From Globodera rostochiensis (Eukaryota; Nematoda; Chromadorea; Rhabditida; Heteroderidae), in contig JAEVLN010000049.1 in the NCBI GenBank assembly GCA_018350325.1, positions 124,001 to 188,000 on the forward strand: a stretch of 64,000 nt of DNA, read 5' to 3'. A model generated the notes under the pieces. That model worked only from the letters and a program-made list of their open reading frames with translations, was not told the origin of the DNA and ran no database searches. Each line of letters starts with the position of its first letter. Within the stretch, counting starts at the first letter, position 1. Made by a program: the position numbers and the translations under genes. Shown piece by piece: positions 11,311-23,035 of this stretch.

Positions 11311-12217
11311 TAGTGTTCGGCAAATGGCATTTTCCGGTAACGGTAACGGTAAAACCGGTAATTACCGTTACCGGTTTTTACCGTTCGTAGCCCAAAACGA
11401 CCGGTAACGGTAAATCGGTAAATTTACCGGTTTTTACCGTTACCGGTTTTTACCGACCAAAAAATGCCGGTAAATCTCGGTAAATCGGTAAATTTTCAAA
11501 AATTGAAATTAAAGTCCTTTCTAGTTTTACAAACTCACAACAAATCTTTCCCAATAACTTGCACAAATTTGTTATGAACCAGTTCTCGATTTTTCTTATG
11601 CACATTCCGATGACAATTTTAGGGGTTGCATTTTTTCGGTTTTCTTAATCAATTTTTTCCAAAATGGTGGGGGGGGGGGTAGGCGGTGCTGATAGGCGCC
11701 GTCGAGAAAATTTTTGGAATTTAGACTCCCAATTTGTAATGAAAATTGCCCAATCTGCTTCGAAATTTCTCATTTTGACCGAATCAAAATATTATGAAAC
11801 AAATCTTTTTTGTGGCCTACCCCGAGACAGTGTCCTAGCCCTATCTGCCTTAGATTTCGTGTGGCGAGGGAGAGGGATTTTTAGAATTTTCAAAATTTTT
11901 GGTTAGAAAATGGGCAAAAATTGTGATTTTGCACTAAATTGAGTCAGATTTGGACCAAATGTCTTTATGTTGAATGCCAAATTCAAAATAAGTATCAATA
12001 TTAGTTTAAAGTTTTTTACCGGAAAACCGGTAATTTACCGCGGTAAATGACTTGGACCGGTAACGGTAAATCGGTAAATTTACCGATTTTTACCGTTACC
12101 GGTTTTTACCGGTTGGGACGAAATGCGACCGGTAACGGTAAACCGGTAAATTTACCGTGAATTTTTACCGATTTTTACCGGTTTTTACCGCGGTAAATTT
12201 TACCGTGCCGAACACTA
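11311..12217. mobile_element. 907-bp hAT-like non-autonomous element with CCGGTAA-rich interior
   Basis: Perfect 12-bp terminal inverted repeats: TAGTGTTCGGCA at the left and TGCCGAACACTA at the right. They are flanked by an exact 8-bp direct repeat ATTAAAAC (11303-11310 and 12218-12225). An 8-bp target duplication is typical of hAT elements. The sub-terminal 150-200 bp on each side is iterated ACCGGTAA/TTACCGGT sequence. The middle shows no transposase frame. Confidence 0.88.
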
Positions 12218-12466
12218 ATTAAAACCAACAGAATCTTGATCATTAAGAACTAGAGTTGGTCTTTCTCTTTTGTCGTCCGTCGCCTGCGGGACGAAATTAA
12301 GGAGTCTCTCACCAAAATTTGGAAATGTAAAAAATGATAAAAAGAATACGTTATAAAATCATTCATTCATCGATGTTGCACATTTCACAGCAAAAGAAAC
12401 CGATAAGCACATCAAATTATAGTCGTCCATCGAACTTATAATATAATGTTCGCGAAACCAAGCCAA

Positions 12467-12905
12467 AAACGGCATTTCATCGAATAAGCCAAAAACGACA
12501 TTTCATCAAATAAGCTAAAATACGACATTTCATCGAATAAGCCAAAAACGACATTTCATCAAATAAGCTAAAATACGACATTTCATCGAATTAGACAAAA
12601 ACGACATTTCGTCGAGTGGAATTTCGCAAAGTATTAAATGCATAATTTCTAGGATAATAGCATGCGTAGATCACGAATACGACCTCGGAATTTGCGAATC
12701 TCTAACCCCGAACCCGAATTGGCATTTCAGACATGTGAAAAATAATTTATGCATGCGTTGTCTATTCGATGAAATGTCGTTTTTGTCTTATTGGATGAAA
12801 TATCGTATTAGCTTATTCGATAGTATTTTTGCTTATTCGATGAAATGTCGCCTCGACGAAAGGTCGTTCAATGAAATGTCGCCTCGATGAAATGTCGGCC
12901 CTCCC
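12467..12905. repeat. Inverted array of CGACATTTCATCGAA units
   Basis: The left part iterates AAAAACGACATTTCATCGAA/TAAGCC on the plus strand (12467-12625). The right part carries reverse complements such as TTCGATGAAATGTCG (12760-12905). It is probably a decayed MITE whose terminal motif has been amplified. No clear target duplication seen. Confidence 0.6.
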
Positions 12906-14950
12906 ATCTTACTATAAATTCGAATTCATTTAAAATTCAATTTTGTGAAGGTATTCAAATAATAACTCGCCGTATTTTGATAAAATCCTAATGATCTGAC
13001 TTTGTTGTCTTATCAGATCCAAGCCGGGTTTAGAGATAAGGAGATAAGATTATTAGGTGAATGGTCTAGTCTGACGATCGGGATCGGATATTGCAATGAA
13101 GTCACGCGTGTTTTAAGTCTATTCAAATATAGAAGAATGTGTTTACACTTTCTAATTTTGGACAGGTGAACCAATGTGGGCAGACGATGTGACGATTTCG
13201 TTTGGCTCGCATGATACGCTGACTGTCTTCGGTATTGGGGCCATTCAAACAATGTTACAAAGGAATTCTAACAACAACAGCGATGGACCCTAGACAATAT
13301 GACTTGCCGTCATTCACGTAAAATACAATTATTATGCTTTAATTCTTTTCAAAAAAATTAATATAAAATTGGGAAAATTAAGGATTTTGAGGCAAAATTG
13401 TCTCTTTTGGATGGAGTATCAGTGGTTAAATTGCTTAAATTTGAGCGTTTTGCCTCTGGGCTTGACCCATAATGAGGTATGAAAGAGCCGGTAAGAAAAT
13501 TTTAGAATTTTTTAAACATTTTTTAAAGAACTTTTTCAAAAATATAAGTCTGAGAATTTTTATTCACTTTTTGGAGTGAAAGGGGGTTTGGCGGTGCCGA
13601 TAGGCGGTGCCGATAGGCGCCGCCGAGAAATTATTGAATTTTTGACTCAATTTGTTAAGAGATTTCCAACTAAATCGAGGATGTCCTGCGGTGCCAACAA
13701 GCGCCGGGGAATTTTTTTACAAAATTGGCAATCTTTGTTAAGAAAACGCCCACCTCCCACTCGGGGCCGAGCCTTTCCGCGGGGCGACAGCCCGATCCCA
13801 CCATCAGAGTTGGGAGTGATCGATCACCAGGGGAGCCCATTCCCGACGCCCAGTACAAAGCCTTACAGGTAGCACCGGATGGTTCCCAAATGGCCACCTT
13901 TCCGTCGGCTAGGGAATGGTAACCCGGAATGAGGGTCGACCAGTTAGAGTGAGTACTGCGCAGGTGTTAAGGCCCATATCAAAAATACCGGCCGATGCTT
14001 GGTCCTGAAAGGAAAGGCCAAATGATCAAGTTTCAAAGAATTCCCTTTATCAAGAAGGAAGGGCAAGCACCTTGATGGCAGCCACAAAAGGTCCAAGCTT
14101 TCCACGGTCTCTGCCAAATTACTCCCAAAAAGGGAGGAACAAATCAAAATCAATGGGAAGCCACCATAAATTAAGTGAGGCGTCACAATTTAAAAAGGAG
14201 CGAAGGCCAAAGCCATTAGCCCTACAGCAGTAGTCCTCTCTCTCCCAGCAGTCGTCCTCTCTTTCCCCCCCCCCCCACTCTTACTCCCCTGTAACACTTC
14301 TCCCCACCATTATTTCCGTTTTGTCCATCGTCACAGATCGACCGTGCAATTGCAATAATGCCTCCCATCACCACCGGCCATAGCCATTTGCACGGCGGAC
14401 GGAGGACACATTCATCTTAGCGCCCCTCCGAGGCTTCCACCCCCCCCCCCCCCCCCTCCTGTTTTGTCACTCCCATCCATTTCCCTGCTACATTCACACT
14501 TTTACACATCCGATCACCGACGGCAATGGCAACAATTGTATAAACATTTACAGAAAATAAATTGAGATTTATTCAATCAGAAAAAAGGTTTGGATCCCGA
14601 GTCAGAAAACACCCCGACCCCCTACAATTTTGGATTAAATCCACGACCTCCAACCCTGAGGAATTACGATTTGCGACTTTTTCCTCGCCGAACGTCGGGT
14701 GCCAACCCTAAGGAAAAACAAAGAATTTTATAAATTTAAATAAAAACATAATTCTTCTTCTCCGGATTAAGAAAACTGTCATTTGTGCAGAAAACCCGTT
14801 TCTCCTGATAACTTAATAAGGATTATGAATTTTCATTGGTTATGTTATTATTATAAGCTTAAGATTCACCCAAATGCAGAGTGCATCGATTGAACAATCT
14901 AGTTTATTTTAAACTATAAATAATTATCTAAAGACTTAACTGGCCTGGCC
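12906..14950. other. No recognisable gene; GC-richer block at 13.6-14.5 kb
   Basis: 13580-14460 is richer in G+C than the surroundings and has overlapping short frames on both strands, poly-C/poly-G runs and no splice-consistent gene. A 79-codon minus-strand frame at 13013-13252 is unfamiliar. The block may be a decayed element of foreign composition. I see no function. Confidence 0.4.
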
Positions 14951-14954
14951 GTTC

Positions 14955-15412
14955 ATGCCATCTCAGCATCCCCTCCCAACTCTCGTGGTTGACAATGCCA
15001 ATGCCATGCTTACGTAAATGCCAACCACAATTCTCTCGCATCCCCTCCACTCTTTTTATGGCTTATGGATGCCCAAAGTTCCACATGTTTTACCCACATA
15101 AAGCAGTCCATGTGTATGTAAAGTGCAATTCAGATTTAGCGCCAAATCTCTTGCTGACGAATCAATTCCACTAAAAATTATGGCAATGCCAACATTTGCT
15201 TTACGTAAATGCCAACCAGAATTCTTTCGCATCCCCTCCACTCTCTTCGTTGACAATGCCAATGCCAACATTTGCTTTACGTAAATGCCAACCACAATAG
15301 TCTCGGATCCCCTCACCACTCTCTTCGTTGACAATTCTATTTCAAATTGAAGGCACATTCTAAGCCAGCGATTAAAGCCGTATAAAAGCGGTGGCAAATG
15401 CCACAGAAAGAA
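14955..15412 (+). promoter_or_regulatory. Tandem ATGCCA (DOG-box-like) promoter repeats upstream of SPRYSEC copy 3
   Basis: Same repeat family as at 2096-2410, ending about 30 bp before the start codon at 15444. About ten ATGCCA hexamers on the coding strand, several paired as AATGCCAATGCCA. The repeat unit includes TTTGCTTTACGTAAATGCC and TCTCGGATCCCCTC. Confidence 0.65.
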
Positions 15413-15443
15413 TCATTCAAAAAACTATTTTTTTGCCACAAAA

Positions 15444-18400
15444 ATGCGCTTCTTTCACTTCTTGGACGCCGTTTGCTTGTTCGTGGTGGCCGCCTTCATT
15501 CTGCTTGAGACGGGTCAGAAAAATTCGTTGGAAATTAAAATTTTGGGCGCAATACAAAATATTTTATGACTTTTCTGCGTCTGATGGCTAACAAAAATTT
15601 ATGTAAATATCGAAAATTACATTTCCTATTCACGCAGAGAATTCAGATGCACAGCCAAAAAAGTCAACATCAAACACAAAACTCAAGAATAAAGGACCAA
15701 CCAGTTCTGGCAATGCTAAACCAAACGCAGGTAAAAGACTGAGTTGAGTGACTCAAAAATAGAGTGTAAATTCTTATTCAAAAAAGCCTGCCAATTTTTG
15801 CAAATTTTCGGATTTTTTCCGGATTTTTATCATAAAGTCCGGAATTCCGGATCCTGTACGGATAACCAGAATCCGGTTTCTTCCCCGGATCGGACCGATC
15901 GAGATTCTCGATCGGTCCTCAAATCCTATCTCTAGGGCTTTTAAAGCTTTGGTCTGGCTGCCCTTACATGTATAGAGGCTTTAGGGTAACAAAAATTTAG
16001 TAAATTTTTTCACTTACATTTCCTATTCACGTAGAGAATTCAGATGCATTGCCAAAAACGACAACATCAAACACAAAACTCGAAAATGAACCAGCTAAAC
16101 AAAAAAACTCAGGTAGACTTAGTGATTCATAATGCAAAAATAGATTTTTTTTTAGATTTATTATTATTAGTTTTTAAAGCAATTGTTTTGGCTTAGTTTT
16201 TTTCAATTGAAACGGGTTTTTTGTAATAAATTTTCAAACCAAATGCCTAAAGTGAGTTTTATTCATGACCTGAGTATCATGGACCCAAAATTTTTTCACA
16301 AAAATTTATTTTTACTTTCTAACTATTGCCACTAAAGTTCATGATCTGTGTATCACATTTGGTGTAAAAAAGCATTTCCATGCAATTTAAATTCAAAATA
16401 ATAAATACAATTTATTAGGGCTAACCCTTGGAAATCGATGGGATTCCGTTGCATCTGATGAGGGCTTAAAGCTCTCTGAGCCCGATCAATTGATTGTCGA
16501 ATATCCTGGACAGAATTATGGTAAACATAATTCTGTTAATGTGATTTGATTAAAATGGTTTATTTAGAGAGAGTCACGCAATTCTTTGAATTAATTTACT
16601 TTTCAGGTGCTCAATCTGTCAGCGCTGAACAGCCAATCCCAAAAATTAAATCGGGCTTTTTCTATTACGAAGTGGAAATATTAGCGCGCAAAGCGTATCG
16701 GTAAATATTATAAACAATTGTTTTGAAATATTATTATTAGGGCTGCGATTTATATGGAAATCGATATTTTTTTGCGCATTTGGCACAGCGTATAAATGCC
16801 GGGGAGCGAGGACAGAGATTTTCGTCGAGAGATTCTTGTCGAGATTTTTTTCGAGATTTTTTCGATCGAAATCTCGATCGACAACCTTTTGCATCGACCA
16901 AGATTTTTCGAGATTTATCGAGACTCGATCGAAAAGTTTCGAGATTCTCGATCGAAAAAGTACCGAGATTTACGATTTTTCTGTTTAAATGTACTTGAAT
17001 TTTACGTGAAAACCTAAGAAAAACCGGACAAAACGTTCCCTTCCCCATGTATGTTAAATAAGGGTAGCACGGGACCGGGTTACCGGTTTTTTAGGTCATG
17101 GTTTTTTATATGAAATTCCGGCCCCGGGTTTTCTGGTCCCGGCCGGAACCGAAGCATTATTTTCGGCTGAATTTGCATTAATTTATTGCAATTTGTTGTT
17201 TTTTTAATTTATCCATGGCAATATTTTTTAAAGAAAATTGCTTAAAAAGCACAAATTTTATTATTTTTATATTTACAGTAATGCTATTTCCATCGGACTT
17301 GGGCACACCAAAGGCATACCAACGAAAACAGAGATTGGAAGAAGTGAAGGCTACGCATACGACAGCGATGGCCGGTTTTGGGGTCACAAGGTTAAGGAAT
17401 CTTACGACTTCTATGGACGTCCGTGCATCGATGGAAAGCCCAAATTTGCTGTTCGGAACGTCGTCAACGGCGTCGCCGTCGTCAGCCGCAACGTCGTCGG
17501 CTGCGGCGTCAATTTGAAAACTGGCCAAATTATTTACACGCAGAACGGAGTCCTTTTAAGTGAGAAAGCATAAAAATTAGGGGGTAATTAATATTGAAGA
17601 TGGTGCTGCCCACCACCCCCCCCCCCAATTTAGAAAAAATCAAATTAAATTTTTTTCTAAATCGCTAAATAGGCGTTCCTAGTGGTATTCGGAGGTGTAG
17701 AGTCCTAATCTGTGATCTGCATAATCGACCAATTCCCAAATTCGAACATTTATAATTTGGCCTCAAAATCATTCAAAGCTCAAACTTACGTCGAAAAAGC
17801 AAATAATGGTCGAATTATTCAATTGAATGATTTTGAGACGTAAATGTGAAACGGGAATCCCTGGTCTCGTCCCCCCCCCCCGGGGACAGTTGAAATGCAC
17901 CCCTAAAGATGGCACTTTCCCCGTCCCCGGTTTGACTGGGGATCACCCCCCCCCCGGCCTCCAACTCTACTTTTAAGTGAGAAAGTATGAAAATTAGGGG
18001 GTAATACTGAAGATGGTGCTGCCCCCCCCCCAATTTACAAAAAATCAAATTAAATTTTTTTCTAAATCGCTAAATAGGCGTTCTTGGTGGTATTCGGAGG
18101 TGTAGAGTCCTAATCTGTGATCTCCATTTCGACCAATTCCCAAATTCGAACATTTTTGCGAAAATCAAAATTTTCAAAAATCAAATTTTGGCCTCAAAGC
18201 CATTCAAAAAGCACAATGAATGATTTTGAAACGTAAATGTGAATTTTGAACATTTTTGAATCTTTCGACGAAATGTTCGAATTCGAGTCCGGAGTTCGAA
18301 ATAGGTCGAATCGGAGGTCAGATTTTGATTCAACTCCCCTTATTAAATGCCCTAGAAACACCTTTTTATCGACTTTAAACCAAAATAATTTTTTCAAAAA

Positions 18401-18689
18401 TGGTTGGTACCATCTTCAGTATTACTAATTAGGATTAATTTGATTTCTAAGAAATGTAATAATTTTTTGTAAGTCATAAAAAGGGTATTTATTATTCGGA
18501 GGTGGTAGAATCCGAATCTCACCTTCTTTTCAGCCAAAAAATTTACTTGTTTTTGCAGGTACTACAGGGCTGCTTGTTGATTTGGACGCCGATTTGTTTC
18601 CAACCGTTTCGCTCGGTTGTCCTGGCTACAAAATTGAAGCGAACTTTGGATCGAAAAAATTCAAATTCGACCGTGCCAACGTATTTTGA
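15444..18689 (+). CDS. SPRYSEC: SPRYSEC-type secreted SPRY-domain effector, copy 3 (complete)
   Basis: Seven exons, 280 aa: 15444-15513, 15638-15730, 16035-16112, 16419-16520, 16607-16694, 17279-17559, 18559-18689 (TGA). The signal peptide starts MRFFHFLDAVCLFVVAAF. Linker exons 2 and 3 are a diverged ENSDA pair, as in copy 2. The SPRY part reads NRWDSVASDEGLKL, QSVSAEQPIPK, GFFYYEVEILARK, AISIGLG, GYAYDSDGRFWGHKV, NVVGCGVNL, IIYTQNGVLL, DLDADLFPTVSLGCPGYKI. The exon 5 donor has drifted (GCGTATCG against GGGTATAT in copies 1 and 2) but still gives phase 2 and an open frame. Intron 6 is 999 bp because of foldback repeats. Family role as for copy 1; host target unknown. Confidence 0.83.
17578..18435. 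repeat. Nested foldback repeats in SPRYSEC copy 3 intron 6
   Basis: Two left-arm copies (about 17578-17790 and 17965-18180) of the copy 2 intron element share TATTCGGAGGTGTAGAGTCC and TAAATCGCTAAATAGGCGTTC. They are followed by one right arm (18240-18435). The second left arm repeats the 3' end of exon 6 (TTTTAAGTGAGAAAG), so the duplication began inside the exon edge. Poly-C runs of 9-11 bases interrupt it. Confidence 0.6.
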
Positions 18690-18914
18690 GAGTGAAAATG
18701 AGGGTATTTATGGGCTTGCTTTAGAGGGTTTAGATCGATTATCATTTTGTAGATCAAAACATTGTATCAATTCATTTGTTTTTGAATTTGTTATTTGGCT
18801 TTTGGTTTTTCCTGTAAAATTCATTTCGGTGTTGTTCAAATTTAGCAATAGAAGTCCGGACCCAAAAATGTCCGGAACTCCAGATTAGAAATTTTACTTT
18901 TTCTCATTTTCTGA

Positions 18915-19235
18915 ACTATTTTGGGGGTTTTTGCCATAAAAGTTTCATCGACCGAAGTGCCATCGAATTTTGCCAACGCATCCGCTGAGTTTTTGACTCC
19001 AACGGCACCAGTCTTTCCATCGAAACAAGGGCAAACAAAACCGAAATTGGCAAATCATTTGGCACCGGATTTGACCTTTGATCAATGGGAACATTTGTCA
19101 ATGCAGTCTTTTCTGTCAATTTGATCATCTGTCTTAATCATTGGCACTTTTTTTTGTTAGAATTGCGCCATTTCCATTTGAATTGAAGAATAATTTGACG
19201 CGTGAACGATCGATGTTTCGGCACTTTAACAAAGA
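18915..19235 (+). pseudogene. Third fragment of the F-box-like multi-copy family
   Basis: Follows SPRYSEC copy 3 in the same relative position as the other two fragments. It starts with KVSSTEVPSNFANASAEF, has a deletion of the middle, then AFDQWEH/FVNAVFSVNLIICL. Last comes an open exon-like piece at about 19165-19235 reading APFPFELKNNLTRERSMF then RHFNKDEN. No start codon and a shortened middle make it a remnant. Confidence 0.35.
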
Positions 19236-19259
19236 CGAAAACCCGGAATAATATGTACA

Positions 19260-20037
19260 TTTTCCCACCTAATTGAGTGCGGCAAAATTCGGCGACCAAA
19301 GAACCCACATTTTTTGAATGGAAAGTTGCCAAGGTGTTATTCGGGTTTAAATCCAAAATAAACTTTTGTATAAATTGATTTTAGTTGTGGAGGGGGAGAG
19401 GGGAGGCTAAATTAAATATTAATAAAGGATTGGATTTTTTATTATTTTGAAATATTAGTCTATGGTTCTAAAATTAATATAGTATTAAATTCTGGTCTTA
19501 AGTTTCTGCGTATTTGCTTTGAGAATATTCAAATAATATCGGGTTATTAAATTGTAATATCTTTCACAAAATTGAATTATAGTAAATTCGAATTATGCTA
19601 GTTAAATTGAAATCATTGCTGGCCTCCATTGTTGTCCACCCATTGTTTTGCTTCTTATGCATTAATTATTATTTTTTAACTAAATTATAATGAAACAAAA
19701 TTCAAATTTCGCTTTGTCGGAGTTAAATTTTTTTTCGACTTTTAACAATCACTGACGGATTGTCCGGACATAGACTAATGTACCTTAAATCTTAGAAACT
19801 AAACAAAACATTTGAGGAAAAAACTTTTAAGGACTTTCAACCAAGCCAAAAGCTTATGAAAATCGCCTTTAAACTTTTGCTAAATCAATATGATTTTGTT
19901 CCACATTTTTTAAATATTATTTTTAAAATAAATTAAATCAATATTTTTGATCACGCTCAAGTTGATGGTTGCCTGTTTGCTATTCCTACCCCCTATGGTA
20001 GGAATTTTGCCATGCACTCGTGGTTACCTAACCACGT
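19260..20037. other. Stretch without a supported gene
   Basis: AT-rich. A possible short signal-peptide-like frame near 19968 (MVACLLFLPPMVGILPCTRG) is interrupted by the element at 20038 and has a partial copy at 6127. I do not assign it. Confidence 0.4.
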
Positions 20038-20337
20038 CAGGGATCTCAGATTGCCCTCTTTTAATGGCAAATGCCATTATTGTGAAAATTTGCCATTACA
20101 TTTGCCATTTCTCCACACTTACCATTATTTTGCCATTGGAAGTTTGGGGAAAATTTTCATTTTTTGAGGGAAAAATGAAGATTTCCTACCAGAATTTTGA
20201 AAAAAAAAATGTCTTTTTGAAATTTGTTAAGAAAAATTGCCATTACAATGCCATTTTTTGTACCCCTCGATGCCATTATAATGCCATTTTTTAGAAGCCG
20301 TTTGCCATTTTTCCTCAAAGGTTATCTGAGATCCCTG
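20038..20337. mobile_element. 300-bp hAT-like MITE (CAGGGATCTCAG ends)
   Basis: Left end CAGGGATCTCAGATTGCC, right end ATCTGAGATCCCTG (inverted). Flanking 8-mers AACCACGT (20030-20037) and AACGACGT (20338-20345) match at 7 of 8 positions. The interior iterates AATGCCATT. No transposase. Confidence 0.75.
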
Positions 20338-21489
20338 AACGACGTGCTCAAATTTTTACAATGGACTCATGGTTTGGGCGCTGAGGACCTCAAAAATTTC
20401 ACCCTAATTCCCACTTCAAATTTCGAAAATTGGAAGCCGGAAATTGAAATTTTCTATTTTTAAAACGAAGAGCAGTACGCCTTCTACCCCAAATCTGAAC
20501 ATGAACTATGCGTGGCAAAATCCGAATGGAATGTGTGAGATGGTGAGTAAGAATGAAATTTAATAATGTATGAGGAAATTGGGGAAAAAACAAATATTTA
20601 TGTTTTTTGAAAAGTCTTTTCGGAATAATTCAAAAATTTGCTAGTTTTGTTTTGGGTTCTTCTCGAAACGGAAGGATTTGTGAGGGAAAAGGCAACAAAA
20701 ATGTCAGCATTTATTCGGAACAACAAAATTCAATTCAAAATCATTGAATTGAATAATTGAACTGTACTTTAATGCCCACAAAAACTGTAAATCAAATACA
20801 ATCAATATTTAAATTGTTTTCAAAAATTCTAACATTATTCAGATATGACTTCCCCACAAAATAAGAGACCAGGGACCAATATAAATTGTCCGACAAGCAA
20901 AAAGAAAATAAATTATTCAAATAGGGTGCCATTATCCAATTATTCGGCTCCGCCCCGTTGCTGTGCTTGAACAGTGATAAGCGATCTGAACACTCAAAAA
21001 ACATTCAAATAAAACAGATCAACACAAAAAAACGTTTTAAGGTACATCATACCAGGGATGGTCGGAATTCCGGCTTTCCAAACATTTTTAAGGCCCGGAA
21101 TTCTGGGCCCCAAAGTGTTTTGAGGTCGTCGGCTCCCATCCATTTCCGATCTCCTAAATTTTTTTAGGCCTCGGAATTCCGATCTCCGAAATTTTTTTAG
21201 GCCTCGGAATTCCGATCTCCGAAATTTTTTTAGGCCTCGGAATTCCGAGCTCCAAATTTTTTTTAGACCTCGGAATTCCGAGTTCCAAAAGTTTTTGAGG
21301 TCGTCGGCTCCCTCTATACCAGGGATGTCGTCCGTTTCGTATTCCGTGAAATTCCGTATTTTTTTGTTCGTTCTGTATTCCGTCGTATTATTTTTAGCAT
21401 TTCGTTATTCGTATTTTGCATGAAAATACGGAATTTTGCCTATTATAATTCTGATTTCTTGTTACGATCTTTAACGGACAACATCGGTG
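20338..21489. other. Unassigned stretch with a short frame and GGAATTCCGATCTCC repeats
   Basis: 20345-20460 has an open frame on the plus strand (FLQWTHGLGAEDLKNF...NFENWKPEIEIFYF) I do not recognise; it may be the flank of a gene broken by the 20038 element. 21050-21320 holds an approximately 40-bp tandem repeat with core GGCCTCGGAATTCCGATCTC, about five copies. Confidence 0.45.
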
Positions 21490-21497
21490 GTATATAC

Positions 21498-21643
21498 TAG
21501 GGTTGGACAAGAACGGATATTATCCGGTCCCCCCGGATAGCGGTCCGCCGGTTCCTTGACACCCGGATACCGGTCCCGGATAATTTACCCAAAACACCCG
21601 GATACCGGTCCCGGTTCCGGATACCCGTTCTTGTCCAACCCTA
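21498..21643. mobile_element. 146-bp hAT-like MITE (TAGGGTTGGACAAGAACGG ends)
   Basis: Ends TAGGGTTGGACAAGAACGG and CCGTTCTTGTCCAACCCTA are perfect 19-bp inverted repeats. They are flanked by exact 8-bp duplications GTATATAC (21490-21497 and 21644-21651). The interior is CCGGATACCGGTCCCGG-type sequence. Confidence 0.9.
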
Positions 21644-22063
21644 GTATATACCACCAGCAGCTGGGGGAAAACAAATTAAATTCCCGTGAGCAAAATCATC
21701 GAGAATCAAAAGGCATCAAAATACTCACAAGACTCACTCTGCCGGTGATCAATTTGCCGCCGTGTTTTTAATCGGAGCAGTTTTGATGGTGAACATCAGT
21801 TTCTGACGACGCGCAGAGTCCGCAACGTTCAGCATTTTCAACACAACTTTGTTGCCAAACGGATACTTGATCATTTTCAACAACGGCGAACTGCCAGAAG
21901 AGGAGCCGTTGCTGAACAGCAAACAGTAAACAAATTTAGTGTTTGGAATTCCCCGGCACTCACTCCGCCGCACAAACTTGGTCGATCAGCGAATTTTGCT
22001 GCTCTGTCGTCCCAAAAATCAAACACTTGTTGATTACATTGCAAATGCCGTTGTGATGCGCGT

Positions 22064-22412
22064 GGTGTCAGTACGTTTTGCCAACGAACGTTTTGCCAAC
22101 GGTACGTTTTGCCAACTGTACATTTTGCCAACCCAGCAAAAATGGTACGTTTTGCCAACGCAGCAAAAATATTACGTTTTGCCAACCCAGCAAAATGTTT
22201 CATTTCGCCAACTCATCAAAAACTTAAATTTCGACCAATTTCGAACCCCGGACCCGAATTCGAAGGGTTTTTGATTTAGAAGGTAAAGTTGGCAAAATGA
22301 ACAGTTGGCAAAACGTACCGTTGGCAAAACGTAATATTTTTGCTGAGTTGGTCAAAACGTACCATTTTGGCTGGGTTGGCAAAATGTACAGTTGGCAAAA
22401 CGTAGTGTAACC
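22064..22412. mobile_element. 349-bp Mutator-like MITE inside a PUF exon
   Basis: Flanked by exact 9-bp direct repeats GATGCGCGT (22055-22063, 22413-22421). The ends are inverted: GGTGTCAGTACGTTTTGCC on the left and, reversed, GGTTACACTACGTTTTGCC on the right. The sub-terminal regions iterate CGTTTTGCCAAC. A 9-bp duplication suits Mutator-type elements. Removing element plus one duplication rejoins two PUF repeat halves in frame. Confidence 0.9.
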
Positions 22413-23035
22413 GATGCGCGTTCTTCAACATATCGCCCTGCAGACTGCGCACAATGCGCTCCCGGTCCTCGGGCAGTCCATGCTCAATCACACGTTCGAT
22501 CACGTAACTGCCAAACTTGAACAAAAATGGTGATGAGCCAATTTTTAAAAAAGTTCTCGGCAAATTCAAGTGCTTTTAAACTGCACATATCCACAATTCC
22601 CCCACCCACCTGATCATTGACCAAAGTGAACAGATTTTCGTGCAGTTGTTCCAGCACGGGACGCTTTTGTTGCTCCGTACATTGTTTAAGTACAAGTTCG
22701 ATCAGCCGACTACCGACTTTATGTGTGGACAGAGAGGTGATCTTTTGAGGGAGAAAAGTTTTAATATTTGCAAAATTTAGGAATTTATATAAGGACAATG
22801 ATCTTCTGTAGGTATAATCGAATTTTATGAGTGCATTATCCGTTTTTTGACTCAAATGTAAATTCGGACCGTTTAAAAGCGTCTACAATAAAGCCTCCGG
22901 GGGCTCTATTAGAGCAATTCTGCGGGGTGGGTCGGCGGTGCCGATAGATGCCAAAGGATAAATTTTTTGAAAAAGATTTTAAAAAGTAAGAACACACATT
23001 CTTCTGCAGACAGCGCACAATGCGCTCCCGGTCCT

